Made by a program: the position numbers and the translations under genes. A stretch of 64,000 bases of DNA, from assembly GCA_963693025.1 (NCBI GenBank), contig OY843749.1, positions 248,001 through 312,000 on the forward strand. Reading direction: 5' to 3'. Under the pieces are notes generated by a model. The model ran no database searches. It saw nothing but the letters and a program-made list of their open reading frames with translations, and was not told the DNA's origin. Below are positions 16,347 to 24,697 of the stretch, piece after piece (positions within the stretch are counted from its first letter, which is position 1; each line of letters opens with the position of its first letter). Source of the stretch: JAHRAW01 sp963693025. GTDB lineage: Bacteria > Pseudomonadota > Gammaproteobacteria > Arenicellales > Poriferihabitantaceae.

Positions 16347-18283
16347 TAAGCAGATGCGCGGTTCGCAATCAACTCTTCAACCACCGACGGGTCGGCGAGT
16401 GTGCTGGTGTCGCCGAGGTTGTCGAGTTCGTTGGCGGCGATTTTTCGCAGGATGCGGCGCATGATTTTGCCGGAGCGGGTCTTGGGTAAACCGGGCGCCC
16501 ACTGGATGACATCGGGCTTGGCGATTGCGCCGATTTCTTTGCGCACCAGACTCACCAGTTGCGCGCGCAACTCATCGCCGGGCTGCGTGCCGACCATCAG
16601 CGTGACATAGGCGTAAATCCCCTGCCCTTTGACGGAATGGGGATAGCCGACCACCGCCGCTTCGGCGACTTGCTCGTGCAACACCAGCGCGCTTTCCACC
16701 TCGGCGGTGCCCATGCGGTGGCCCGAGACGTTGAGCACGTCGTCCACCCTGCCGGTGATCCAGTAGTAGCCGTCCTTGTCGCGGCGCGCGCCGTCGCCGG
16801 TGGTGTAGTAGCCGGGGTGGGCGGCGAAATAGGTTTCAATAAAGCGCTTGTGGTCGCCATACACGGTGCGCATCTGTCCGGGCCACGACTGCTTGATGAC
16901 GAGATTGCCCGACGCCGCGCCCGCCAACTCCTTGCCGTCGGCGTCCAGCAACGCCGGCTGAATGCCGAAGAAGGGCAAGGTGGCGGAGCCCGGTTTGAGG
17001 TCGGTGGCGCCCGGCAACGGCGTGATGAGGATGCCGCCGGTTTCGGTCTGCCACCAGGTGTCCACCACCGGGCAACGCTCGCCGCCGACCACGCGGTAAT
17101 ACCATTCCCACGCCTCGGGGTTAATCGGCTCGCCCACGGTGCCGAGGATTCGCAAGGAGGCGCGGCTGTGTTTGAGCACCGGCTCGTCGCCCTGCCCCAT
17201 CAACGCGCGCAACGCGGTCGGTGCGGTGTAGAAAATGTTGACTTGGTGTTTGTCGACGACCCGCCAAAACCGCCCGGCGTCGGGCCAGGTCGGCACGCCT
17301 TCAAACATCAGCGTGGTGGCGCCGTTGGCGAGCGGTCCATAGACGATATAGGAATGCCCGGTCACCCAGCCGACGTCGGCGGTGCACCAGTAAACATCGC
17401 CGTCGTGGTAGTCGAACACGTATTTGTGCGTCATCGCGGCGTATAACTGGTAGCCGCCGGTGGTGTGTAAAACGCCTTTGGGCTTGCCGGTTGAGCCGGA
17501 GGTATACAGAATAAACAGCGGGTCTTCGGCGTCCATTTCCACCGGCGGGCAATTCTCCAACGCCTCCTCCATGGCTTCGTGATACCACACATCGCGCTCG
17601 TCGTTGCCGCTGACCGGGTTGCCGGTTCGCTGCACCACGAGGGTGGTGTGCACTTCGGGGCAGCCCTGCAACGCCTGCTCGACATTTTCCTTGAGCGGAA
17701 CCGCCACGCCGCCGCGCACGCCTTCGTCGGCGGTCACCACCACGCGGCAGTCCGAGTCGAGAATGCGGTCGCGCAACGCATCCGGCGAAAAGCCGCCGAA
17801 CACCACCGAATGAACCGCCCCAATCCGCGCGCACGCCAGCATCGCCACCGCCGCCTCCGGAATCATCGGCATATAAATCGCAACGCGCTCGCCCTTCTTC
17901 ACGCCGCGCGATTTGAGGACGTTGGCGAACCGGCAAACTAACTTGAATAACTGCGCGTAGGTGATTGATTTATCGACATTCGGGTCGTCGCCTTCCCAAA
18001 TAATCGCCGCCTGCTCCCCACGCTCGGCGAGATGCCGGTCAACGCAGTTGTAACACGCATTCAACTTGCCGCCCGCAAACCAAGCAATCTGCCCGCGACG
18101 AAAATCCGCCGCCATCACCGTGTCCCACCGCTTAAACCAACTAACATGCACCTCCGCCTGCTCCCCCCAAAACCCCTCCGGATCATCCACCGACCGCCGA
18201 TACATCTCCCTATACTTCGCCGCATCCAAATACGCCCGCGCGGCGGTTTCTGGGGCGACCGGGTAGGTTTTTTCTTGGCTCAT
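16346..18283 (-). CDS. acs: Acetyl-CoA synthetase
   Basis: A 645-residue AMP-forming enzyme activating acetate to acetyl-CoA. Visible motifs are YTSGSTGKPKGV (phosphate binding), DTWWQTETGGI, YYTTGDGARRDKDGYYWITGR, and near the end LPKTRSGKIMRR with the regulatory, acetylatable lysine. Length and order are normal. Its start region (first five codons and about 45 bases upstream) is duplicated at 19520-19580. Confidence 0.95.
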   Translation of the reverse strand: MSQEKTYPVAPETAARAYLDAAKYREMYRRSVDDPEGFWGEQAEVHVSWFKRWDTVMAADFRRGQIAWFAGGKLNACYNCVDRHLAERGEQAAIIWEGDDPNVDKSITYAQLFKLVCRFANVLKSRGVKKGERVAIYMPMIPEAAVAMLACARIGAVHSVVFGGFSPDALRDRILDSDCRVVVTADEGVRGGVAVPLKENVEQALQGCPEVHTTLVVQRTGNPVSGNDERDVWYHEAMEEALENCPPVEMDAEDPLFILYTSGSTGKPKGVLHTTGGYQLYAAMTHKYVFDYHDGDVYWCTADVGWVTGHSYIVYGPLANGATTLMFEGVPTWPDAGRFWRVVDKHQVNIFYTAPTALRALMGQGDEPVLKHSRASLRILGTVGEPINPEAWEWYYRVVGGERCPVVDTWWQTETGGILITPLPGATDLKPGSATLPFFGIQPALLDADGKELAGAASGNLVIKQSWPGQMRTVYGDHKRFIETYFAAHPGYYTTGDGARRDKDGYYWITGRVDDVLNVSGHRMGTAEVESALVLHEQVAEAAVVGYPHSVKGQGIYAYVTLMVGTQPGDELRAQLVSLVRKEIGAIAKPDVIQWAPGLPKTRSGKIMRRILRKIAANELDNLGDTSTLADPSVVEELIANRASA

Positions 18284-18326
18284 GGTTATGTTGGGTGGTG
18301 TTTGGTTGGGGTTACTTTACTACAAA
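18265..18326. repeat. Direct duplicate 1: acs start and upstream region
   Basis: About 61 bases covering the first codons of acs and its upstream DNA, repeated at 19520-19580 with only a few mismatches. The pair brackets one TIR element and the zeta-kinase/antitoxin-like genes. Confidence 0.8.
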
Positions 18327-18372
18327 CCAACCTTCTCGTCATTCTCCACTATTCCGTCATTCTCAACTACTC

Positions 18373-18605
18373 CGTCATTCTCGAGCGTTAGTGTCCGTTG
18401 CCGCCGCGCTGTTTCTTTTAAGCGGCGGCTTACGGACACTTGCGTCCTCGGGAAAAATCCGCCGGGAGCGGATTTTCGCGTAGCCCGAAGGGCGCGTATC
18501 AGGGATGATACGCGCAATCTCCCTAAGACTCGCGCGAACTTGAACAAAGCGAGCGAAGCAGGCGGCGAGTAAGCCGCCATTCCCGCAGTCTTTTGAGCAG
18601 GAACA
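18373..18605 (-). repeat. TIR element lacking its A end
   Basis: B end intact, preceded by two extra copies of the terminal motif at 18337-18372. Contains the palindrome GCGCGTATCA-GGGA-TGATACGCGC, the covarying form of TTTGTATCA/TGATACAAA seen at 2583. The far end fades after CATTCCCGCAGTC. Confidence 0.8.
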
Positions 18606-18639
18606 CAGCACAATGCACACTAACCGCCCCGCCCTCACT

Positions 18640-18924
18640 TCACTCCTCCCCCGGCAATTTAGCCATCCGCGGATACAGCCCAGTCTCCTCCTCACTCGGG
18701 TCGCGCAACAACGCCTCGTCCACCTCAATCTCCTCCGGCTTGAGATAAACCACCTTCCCATCCCGCAACACCACAATACTGCGCCCCGCCATCTTATGCT
18801 CATAAACCTCCCGCGCAATCGCACGCGGGGCGATGTAATCCACCACGGCGATAAAATCATTCTTATCGATGTGCGGCGGCAGTGTAATGTGCCGGGAAAG
18901 TTTTATCGGTTTATTTTCCGCCAT
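18640..18924 (-). CDS. Hypothetical protein, possible antitoxin partner
   Basis: A 94-residue acidic protein (VVYLKPEEIEVDEALLRDPSEEE) not recognised as a family. It starts inside the 3' end of the zeta-kinase-like gene (22-base overlap). Small size, acidity and tight coupling suggest an antitoxin or modulator of that gene, but toxin-first order is not typical of epsilon-zeta pairs. Confidence 0.6.
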   Translation of the reverse strand: MAENKPIKLSRHITLPPHIDKNDFIAVVDYIAPRAIAREVYEHKMAGRSIVVLRDGKVVYLKPEEIEVDEALLRDPSEEETGLYPRMAKLPGEE

Positions 18925-19460
18925 TGCTGTTCGTTCTCAACCACGGTTTCGGCGCGCTCGCCACGGGCGACTACGATTAAATTGTCAGTGGAATTATCAT
19001 AAACCCTCCACTGTTCGGCAAGCGGCAAATAATCATTCTTCAGATTCACCAAACTACGCCGATAACGTCTTTCAATATCCCGAACCGGAATGTCATGACC
19101 GCCGCAACGCACACGGTTACGCACTCTCTCCACCGCTATCTCCACCGACCACAAATAAATGTAAATCAAATGAATCCGGTATCCTTTGCCCCACAACCCG
19201 CGCAAAAAATTAATCAAAGACCGGGAAGACAACGTGCTCTCAAACGCAAAGTCCTCCCCCTTGCCCGCCAATTCCCGTATCCGCCGCAACATCACCCGCC
19301 CGGCCTGCAAGCGCGTGGCGTCATAAGCAAACGGCGACAACCCGGCGGCAATCTCATCGGCATTCACAAACTGATGACACAACGATTCCGGCAACAACCG
19401 ATACGCCAGCGTCGTCTTACCCGCTCCATTCGGTCCCCCGATGACATAGACGACGGGCAT
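18903..19460 (-). CDS. Zeta-toxin-like P-loop kinase
   Basis: A 185-residue P-loop kinase. It opens MPVVYVIGGPNGAGKTTLAY (Walker A), then QFVNADEIAAGLSPF with the zeta-type Asp-Glu after the first helix, FAFESTLSS, and a late arginine-rich RRYRRSLVN lid. Zeta toxins phosphorylate UDP-N-acetylglucosamine and block wall synthesis; stand-alone relatives may have other roles. ATG at 19460 is chosen over TTG at 19469. A tiny remnant of a second, similar gene start is at 21026-21058. Confidence 0.78.
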   Translation of the reverse strand: MPVVYVIGGPNGAGKTTLAYRLLPESLCHQFVNADEIAAGLSPFAYDATRLQAGRVMLRRIRELAGKGEDFAFESTLSSRSLINFLRGLWGKGYRIHLIYIYLWSVEIAVERVRNRVRCGGHDIPVRDIERRYRRSLVNLKNDYLPLAEQWRVYDNSTDNLIVVARGERAETVVENEQQWRKINR

Positions 19461-19519
19461 TAGCGGCAACTCGATTTAACGCTTTTCAACGAAGGCGGCG
19501 ACCTATCCGGTACCTGACA

Positions 19520-19580
19520 GGGTTTTTCCTGGCTCATGGTTGTGTTGAGTGGTGTTTGGTTGGGGTTACTTTACTACAAA
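19520..19580. repeat. Direct duplicate 2 of the acs start region
   Basis: Near-copy of 18265-18326. On the minus strand it reads ATGAGCCAGGAAAAA, matching the acs start, but then runs into unrelated codons, so it is a non-functional gene start. Confidence 0.8.
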
Positions 19581-19626
19581 TCCGCCAACTCCGTCATTTA
19601 GAACAATGGAAAAATAACCAACCACC

Positions 19627-19909
19627 CGTCATTCTCGAGCGTTAGTGACCGTTGCCGCCGCGCTTTTTCTTTTAAGCGGCGGCTTACGGACACTTGCGTC
19701 CTCGGGAATCTCCCTAAGGTTGGCACGGACTAAAACAAAGCAAGCGAAGCAGGCGGCGAGTAAGCCGCCATTCCTGCAGCCTTTTGAGCGGGAATCCATG
19801 TGTCTTAATGTCGCTCCGTTCAAGACCACGCCAAACGGGACGAGATTCCCGAAGCGAAGAAAATATGGTCGCCTATCGGCTCCCTATTTTCTACCGTTCG
19901 AGAATGACG
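19627..19909 (-). repeat. TIR element, full copy
   Basis: B end at left, A end at right (TCCCTATTTTCTACCGTTCGAGAATGACG). It starts 46 bases after the second acs-start duplicate, the same spacing as the element after the first. A further A-end fragment follows at 19919-19950. The rest of the 19461-20016 gap holds nothing I recognise. Confidence 0.85.
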
Positions 19910-20016
19910 AAGTGGTGGATTCCCTATTTTTCTACCATTCGAGAATAACGAGTGGTCGGGAATGGTCTGCCATCATGCTTTGCCCACAGTCGAGAATAAC
20001 TCGCGAGAGGATTGAT

Positions 20017-20358
20017 TCATGCCACACACCAATTATCTTGCAAGTCGCCGTCTTCTATTTTGCCAATCGCCGGAGGCGCTCTTTCCGCAGGTATCTTTTG
20101 ATATACGGTCGACCTGTGCGCTACGGCAATCGGAATTATCACCATTTCTTCGTCGTAAATTCGACACAAAACCCGGTAATCGCCGACACGGTAACTCCAC
20201 AAACCCGCAAAACCTTCCACGCCCTTAACGCGGCTTTGCGGATTTTGCGTTTTCGCCAGCACGTTGCACAGTTTGCGGTCAATCCTGTCAACCACCGCGC
20301 GCGGCAATCTCTTCGCTTGTTTCTTGAAAGATGCGCTATATTTAACCGTCCAGTTCAA
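20017..20358 (-). CDS. RelE/ParE-family toxin
   Basis: A 113-residue protein. The first 90 residues match the RelE fold: WTVKYSASFKKQAKRLP, then GLWSYRVGDYRVLCRIYDEE and VIIPIAVAHRSTVY with the closing His-Arg region. Such toxins cleave mRNA on the ribosome or poison gyrase. The C-terminal 20-25 residues are an unusual extension. The start overlaps the upstream antitoxin by 17 bases. Confidence 0.85.
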   Translation of the reverse strand: MNWTVKYSASFKKQAKRLPRAVVDRIDRKLCNVLAKTQNPQSRVKGVEGFAGLWSYRVGDYRVLCRIYDEEMVIIPIAVAHRSTVYQKIPAERAPPAIGKIEDGDLQDNWCVA

Positions 20359-20566
20359 GTTCCGCCCTCAATTCCTTCGAGGTATAAGTCTTCTCCTCTC
20401 CCCGTTTGATTTTTTCGGCAATCAACTGCGCTTCGTGCGCCTCCTCCATATCCGCCAAGCCCGCATTCAAGACAAACTGCAAATACTCATCCGGCAAATA
20501 CCCCGATTCCGCCGCGAGTTGCCGAACTCGCTTCTCAAATTTCTCCGGCACGGTGATGGTTAACAT
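20342..20566 (-). CDS. RelB/RHH-like antitoxin
   Basis: A 74-residue protein with an N-terminal ribbon-helix-helix-like stretch (MLTITVPEKFEKRVRQLAAESGYLPDEYLQFVL) and a charged C-terminal tail likely to wrap the toxin. It precedes the RelE-like gene in the usual antitoxin-first order and probably represses its own promoter. Confidence 0.8.
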   Translation of the reverse strand: MLTITVPEKFEKRVRQLAAESGYLPDEYLQFVLNAGLADMEEAHEAQLIAEKIKRGEEKTYTSKELRAELELDG

Positions 20567-20672
20567 ATCAGCCTCCGCTTACTGAAAGGTGACCAACCCT
20601 ACCACGCCCACCCGCCACTTTCAATTTGTTGTTGCCGATAGCCCACCACGAGCAAACACTACCCCCCCGACT

Positions 20673-20976
20673 CGTCATTCTCGAACGTTAGTGCCCATTT
20701 TCCAACCACGCGCGCGGGGGCGGGCTTACGGCCACTTGCGACTCGGGAATCTCATGGCCACCGGCGCTGAGGCTTCAACAAACGGAGTAACAGACGGTGC
20801 GACGGACTTACGCGAAAATCCACCCCCGCCGTCATTCCCGAGAGTGCGGGAATCCATAGCGCCAGGGATGGCAGACCATCGCCACCTCCAGTACCCGCCG
20901 TGCCACCGACAAAACCCCTGGATTCCCGATGGTAAGTGTCTATAAGCCGCTGACGCGGCAACGTTGGGAATGACGG
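20673..20976 (-). repeat. Degenerate TIR element
   Basis: Begins CGTCATTCTCGAACGTTAGTG and ends GGGAATGACGG, with decayed internal modules (CATTCCCGAGAGTGCGGGAAT hairpin; AAGTGTCTATAAGCCGC near 20933). It is clearly older or more diverged than other copies. The rest of 20567-21126 holds only a zeta-kinase remnant at 21026-21058. Confidence 0.55.
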
Positions 20977-21025
20977 CGGAGGAGTGGGCGGGGTCGCAGT
21001 CAATGACAGACAATAATACACGCTA

Positions 21026-21058
21026 CCTGCACCCGCCGATGACATAGACAATTGGCAT
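21026..21058 (-). pseudogene. Remnant of a zeta-kinase-like gene start
   Basis: The minus strand reads ATG then codons for PIVYVIGGCR and a stop, matching the MPVVYVIGG start of the kinase at 19460 and its flanking GCTAATGCC. Only the first dozen codons remain. Confidence 0.5.
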
Positions 21059-21126
21059 TAGCTTTGCTGTAATCAAGCAACAGAATGTGTATAGTTGGTC
21101 TCTATTCTACTCATTTCGTATTGGCA

Positions 21127-22704
21127 ATGAAAATATTGTTGAAAATTGCGGTAATCGCTGTCGTCGCTGGCCTGGTTGGTTGTGGTCAATCGGTGCCGAA
21201 ATGCCACGATTCCGCCGTAACCAGCGGAATAATCGAAGCAGCTGGACATAACCGTATTCTGATGTGGGAAGGCATTAACCTGGATATTAACAAGACTGAG
21301 CGCAGAATACAGTCTTATAACCCACCAGCAAGCAACTGGGCTGAAGTGTATGACAATCAAATTGACAGCCTACAAATCGAGCTGGATGTGGCTAATAAAC
21401 AACTGGTAGAGTGGACGATGTTTGTTCAGAACAAGATTAAAAATAACCCAAGTTGGGCTACAGTGATTAATGTGTCTACGTTGAAATTTAGCATGCGCCC
21501 AGATGAGGTACTGGATCGAGCGGAAGCATTTCTAAACGCTGATGCCGAGAGAATTAAGCAACTAGTTTTACAAAGTAGCAGCTTAGAAGAAGCAGAGTCG
21601 CTGATAGATCGATCATGGATGGGGCCATTTTTGAAAGAATCCACGAAAAATATTAATCGAACATTCATCCGGAAGGATTGGCTCCAGTCAGGCAGAAAAA
21701 GCTATGCTGATTATGGTCCTTTTGAAAGAATACAAAAAAAAGCAACTAGAAACTTTATCAGCGAAATGAGTCCCGAAAATTTGAACCCCGAAAGTGGGTG
21801 GCTATATATTCAAAAATTTGCAAAACAAAAGTACCGATTAGCCAAGTCAATTGAACGCCAACAAGCTTATACCCGACCGACAGGCGATTGGTCGAGGGTG
21901 AATGACAATGACTATTTTCATTTGCGGTCCGAACTGAGCAGTGTTAATTATGTACTGGAAGATTGGATCTTTTTTGTTCATAACAAGATTCGGAATAACC
22001 CAGTTTGGGCTACAGTGATTGATGTATCAACGTTGAAATCTAGCATGTCTCCCGATATCGTGCTAGATCGGGTGGAGAAGTTTCTAAATGCTGATGCCGA
22101 GAGAGTCGAGCAACTAGTTAGAAAAAGCAATAAATTGGAGGAAGCTGAGTCAATCATCTCGCGATCTTGGATGGGGCCATTTTTGAAAGAAACTATGAAA
22201 GATATCAATCGAAACGACTACCATAAAAATTGGAGTCAAGAAACCAGAAAGATATATGCTGACGGTCTTTTTTATGATAGGCAAAGAAAAGCGATTAAAA
22301 ATTTTATTAAGGAAATAACCCCAAAAAATGGTTACGGATATATTGGGTCATTTGCAGAACAAAAGCATCGCCTACTCAAATCGATCGAATACATACAAGC
22401 CGACAAGAAAAATGCACTAGCACGCATCGAATCGAGCAAAGCAGAGCAACAAAAACGAAAAGATTCATTGCCATCACTTCACAAGTTACTGAAGCATATC
22501 GAAGAGGGCAAGTTTACTATCAGCAACATCAAAACTCAGTTTGCCAACGAAGCCAGCGGACAATCCTACTGCACTGCTGATTTGACATTTGCAGGATTTT
22601 CCGGAGTGGTCACAACCTCTGTTGAATACAGAATTGGTCCCAGCGATAATAGCGAACTCAATATGCAAATATCTGGTTTAGCAGGAGATATTTATTTCCC
22701 TTAG
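21127..22704 (+). CDS. Putative lipoprotein with internal duplication
   Basis: A 525-residue protein. It begins MKILLKIAVIAVVAGLVGCG, a lipoprotein signal with Cys19 as the likely lipid-attachment residue; this decides the start over a GTG/ATG at 21085. Two blocks of about 83 residues, encoded at about 21415-21663 and 21967-22215, are clearly homologous (WATVIxVSTLKxSMxPDxVLDR, FLNADAER, SWMGPFLKE). A charged coiled segment and a distinct C-terminal domain follow. The family is not recognised. DNA is visibly AT-rich compared with core genes, suggesting transfer. Confidence 0.8.
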   Translation: MKILLKIAVIAVVAGLVGCGQSVPKCHDSAVTSGIIEAAGHNRILMWEGINLDINKTERRIQSYNPPASNWAEVYDNQIDSLQIELDVANKQLVEWTMFVQNKIKNNPSWATVINVSTLKFSMRPDEVLDRAEAFLNADAERIKQLVLQSSSLEEAESLIDRSWMGPFLKESTKNINRTFIRKDWLQSGRKSYADYGPFERIQKKATRNFISEMSPENLNPESGWLYIQKFAKQKYRLAKSIERQQAYTRPTGDWSRVNDNDYFHLRSELSSVNYVLEDWIFFVHNKIRNNPVWATVIDVSTLKSSMSPDIVLDRVEKFLNADAERVEQLVRKSNKLEEAESIISRSWMGPFLKETMKDINRNDYHKNWSQETRKIYADGLFYDRQRKAIKNFIKEITPKNGYGYIGSFAEQKHRLLKSIEYIQADKKNALARIESSKAEQQKRKDSLPSLHKLLKHIEEGKFTISNIKTQFANEASGQSYCTADLTFAGFSGVVTTSVEYRIGPSDNSELNMQISGLAGDIYFP

Positions 22705-22745
22705 TTCAGTTTTGTTTCTCAAATAATACCTAACGGGTGATTCTA

Positions 22746-23249
22746 ATGAACAGTTGTGGCAGATTTTTCGAAAAAATCACTGAACACGATCTTACAAATC
22801 TATACAGAGTGGCGAATGAAGCCATGACTGAAGTTTATAAGTCGAAACCAGACTACAAGCCATTCCAAGATAAAGCGGTTGTTGTTGCATTATGTCAAGG
22901 AGCGGCTTTGCATTATATTGACGGAAAAACTGGCGTAAAAGATTTTGATGTGTGGTTTTTCTATGCACCGATCGACGGCAAGAGTAAATGGCATCGTGGA
23001 ACACTGACGGTTACAAATTTCGGCGACTCGAAGTTTGGAAAATTACCAGATAAATCCGCATTCAAAGACAAAAGAGTAGATGTACTTATGCGCGCAATGC
23101 CGGAATTTTCTTGTGGAGACCCGAAAAAGTCGATACAAGATTATCTAACTTCTCCTGTAAATACCACTCCAAAATACCTTGCGAAAAAGGCGGTTATTGG
23201 GCTGTATCCAAAAAAAGTGTTTGGTAAAACTCTTTGGTCGAGTAAGTAG
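22746..23249 (+). CDS. Hypothetical protein with nucleotidyltransferase-like motifs
   Basis: A 167-residue protein in the same AT-rich segment. LCQGAALHYIDG followed by DFDVW (Asp66, Asp68) and RVDVLM (Asp112) resembles the helix-turn and three-carboxylate metal site of minimal nucleotidyltransferases. This is inference; no substrate can be named. ATG at 22746 is preferred over GTG at 22737. It lies 41 bases after the lipoprotein and is followed by a terminator. Confidence 0.6.
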   Translation: MNSCGRFFEKITEHDLTNLYRVANEAMTEVYKSKPDYKPFQDKAVVVALCQGAALHYIDGKTGVKDFDVWFFYAPIDGKSKWHRGTLTVTNFGDSKFGKLPDKSAFKDKRVDVLMRAMPEFSCGDPKKSIQDYLTSPVNTTPKYLAKKAVIGLYPKKVFGKTLWSSK

Positions 23250-23261
23250 AATGCACCAAGA

Positions 23262-23288
23262 TCGGCGGGGCTTCGTTCCGCTTTTTTT
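23262..23288 (+). terminator. Rho-independent terminator
   Basis: GCGGGG-CTTCG-TTCCGC stem (two G-T pairs) followed by seven T, 15 bases after the stop of the gene at 22746. Confidence 0.6.
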
Positions 23289-23377
23289 ATGCACAGATTG
23301 CATATAATCTTTCTACTAGGCACGCTTCTGTGGCAGTATTGTTGCAAAACGAATAACCATCCGTATCATTCAACCCC

Positions 23378-24679
23378 ATGCCCCACCCCACCAAAACCCG
23401 CTTTGACACCCTCGCCCTGCACGCCGGACAGCGCCCCGACTCGCAGACCGGCGCGCGCGCTACGCCTATTTATCAGACGGCGAGTTATGTGTTTCAAGAC
23501 AGCGACCATGCGGCTTCGTTGTTTAATATGGAGCGGCCGGGGCATGCTTATTCTCGGTTGTCTAATCCGACCAATGCGGTGCTTGAGGAGCGGGTTGCGG
23601 CGCTTGAGGAGGGGGTTGGGGGGATTGCCACCGCCAGTGGGCAGGCGGCGCTGCATTTGGCGATTGCCACGTTGATGGGCGCCGGCTCGCACATCGTTTC
23701 TTCCGGCGCGATTTACGGCGGCTCGCATAACATTCTGCAATACACCCTGCCCCGCTTCGGCATCGACACCACCTTCGTGTCGTCGCGCGACCTCGATGCG
23801 ATGGCGCGCGCTATTCGCCCCGACACGCGGTTGATTTTCGGCGAAGTGGTCGGCAATCCGGGCGGCGATGTGATGGATGTGCCGGCGGTCGCCGAGTTGG
23901 CGCATGCGCACGGCATTCCGCTGCTGATTGACTCCACTTTCACCACGCCCTATCTGTTCAAGCCGTTCCATCACGGCGCCGACATCATCATGCACTCGGC
24001 CACCAAATTTTTATGCGGGCACGGCACGGTCATCGGCGGCGTGCTGACCGAACATGGCCGCTTTGACTGGAAGAAAAGCGGGCGCTTCGACACACTCGCC
24101 GAGCCCTATTCCGGCTTCCACGGCATGACCTTCGACGAGGAGTCATCGCAGGGCGCGTTCTTATTGCGCGCGCGGCGCGAAGGCTTGCGCGACTTTGGCG
24201 CGTGCATGAGCCCGACCACCGCGTTCTATATTTTGCAAGGATTGGAAACCTTGTCGGTTCGCATGGAGCGCCATCAGCAAAACACGCGCAAGGTGGTCGA
24301 GTTCCTGCGCAACTCGGATGCGGTCGCCGACATCAGTTACCCGGAACTCGAAGAACACCCCGACCATCAACTCGCGCAGCGGCTGTTGCCGAAAGGCGCG
24401 GGCGCGGTGTTCTGTTTTACCCTGCGCGGCGGACGCGAAGCCGGGCGCGCCTTCACCGAGGGGCTGGAAATTTTCTCCCACCTCGCCAACGTAGGCGACG
24501 CCAAGTCGCTGGTCATCCACCCCGCCAGCACCACGCACTACCGCATGAGCGACGACGACTTGCTCGCCGCGGGAATTAATCAAGGCACCATCCGCGTCTC
24601 CATCGGCCTCGAAGATGTGGATGACTTGCTGGAAGATTTGTCGCGCGGCATTCATCTCTCGAAAAAAGTTGCGGGCTGA
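23378..24679 (+). CDS. metY: O-acetylhomoserine sulfhydrylase
   Basis: A 433-residue Cys/Met-metabolism PLP enzyme that joins O-acetylhomoserine with sulfide to give homocysteine. Motifs: TPIYQTASYVF, RLSNPTN, TASGQAALHLAIA, HSATKFLCGHGT with PLP lysine Lys210, and the family-typical ANVGDAKSLVIHPASTTH near the end. Longer than the enzyme at 1323 by the insertion usual for OAH sulfhydrylases. It is followed by an alpha/beta hydrolase 18 bases downstream. Confidence 0.9.
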   Translation: MPHPTKTRFDTLALHAGQRPDSQTGARATPIYQTASYVFQDSDHAASLFNMERPGHAYSRLSNPTNAVLEERVAALEEGVGGIATASGQAALHLAIATLMGAGSHIVSSGAIYGGSHNILQYTLPRFGIDTTFVSSRDLDAMARAIRPDTRLIFGEVVGNPGGDVMDVPAVAELAHAHGIPLLIDSTFTTPYLFKPFHHGADIIMHSATKFLCGHGTVIGGVLTEHGRFDWKKSGRFDTLAEPYSGFHGMTFDEESSQGAFLLRARREGLRDFGACMSPTTAFYILQGLETLSVRMERHQQNTRKVVEFLRNSDAVADISYPELEEHPDHQLAQRLLPKGAGAVFCFTLRGGREAGRAFTEGLEIFSHLANVGDAKSLVIHPASTTHYRMSDDDLLAAGINQGTIRVSIGLEDVDDLLEDLSRGIHLSKKVAG

Positions 24680-24697
24680 GCAACCGGAGCGGCGGCT

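Noticed and set aside
18640..19460. Standard epsilon-zeta operon
   Set aside because: Gene order is reversed and the partner does not resemble epsilon.
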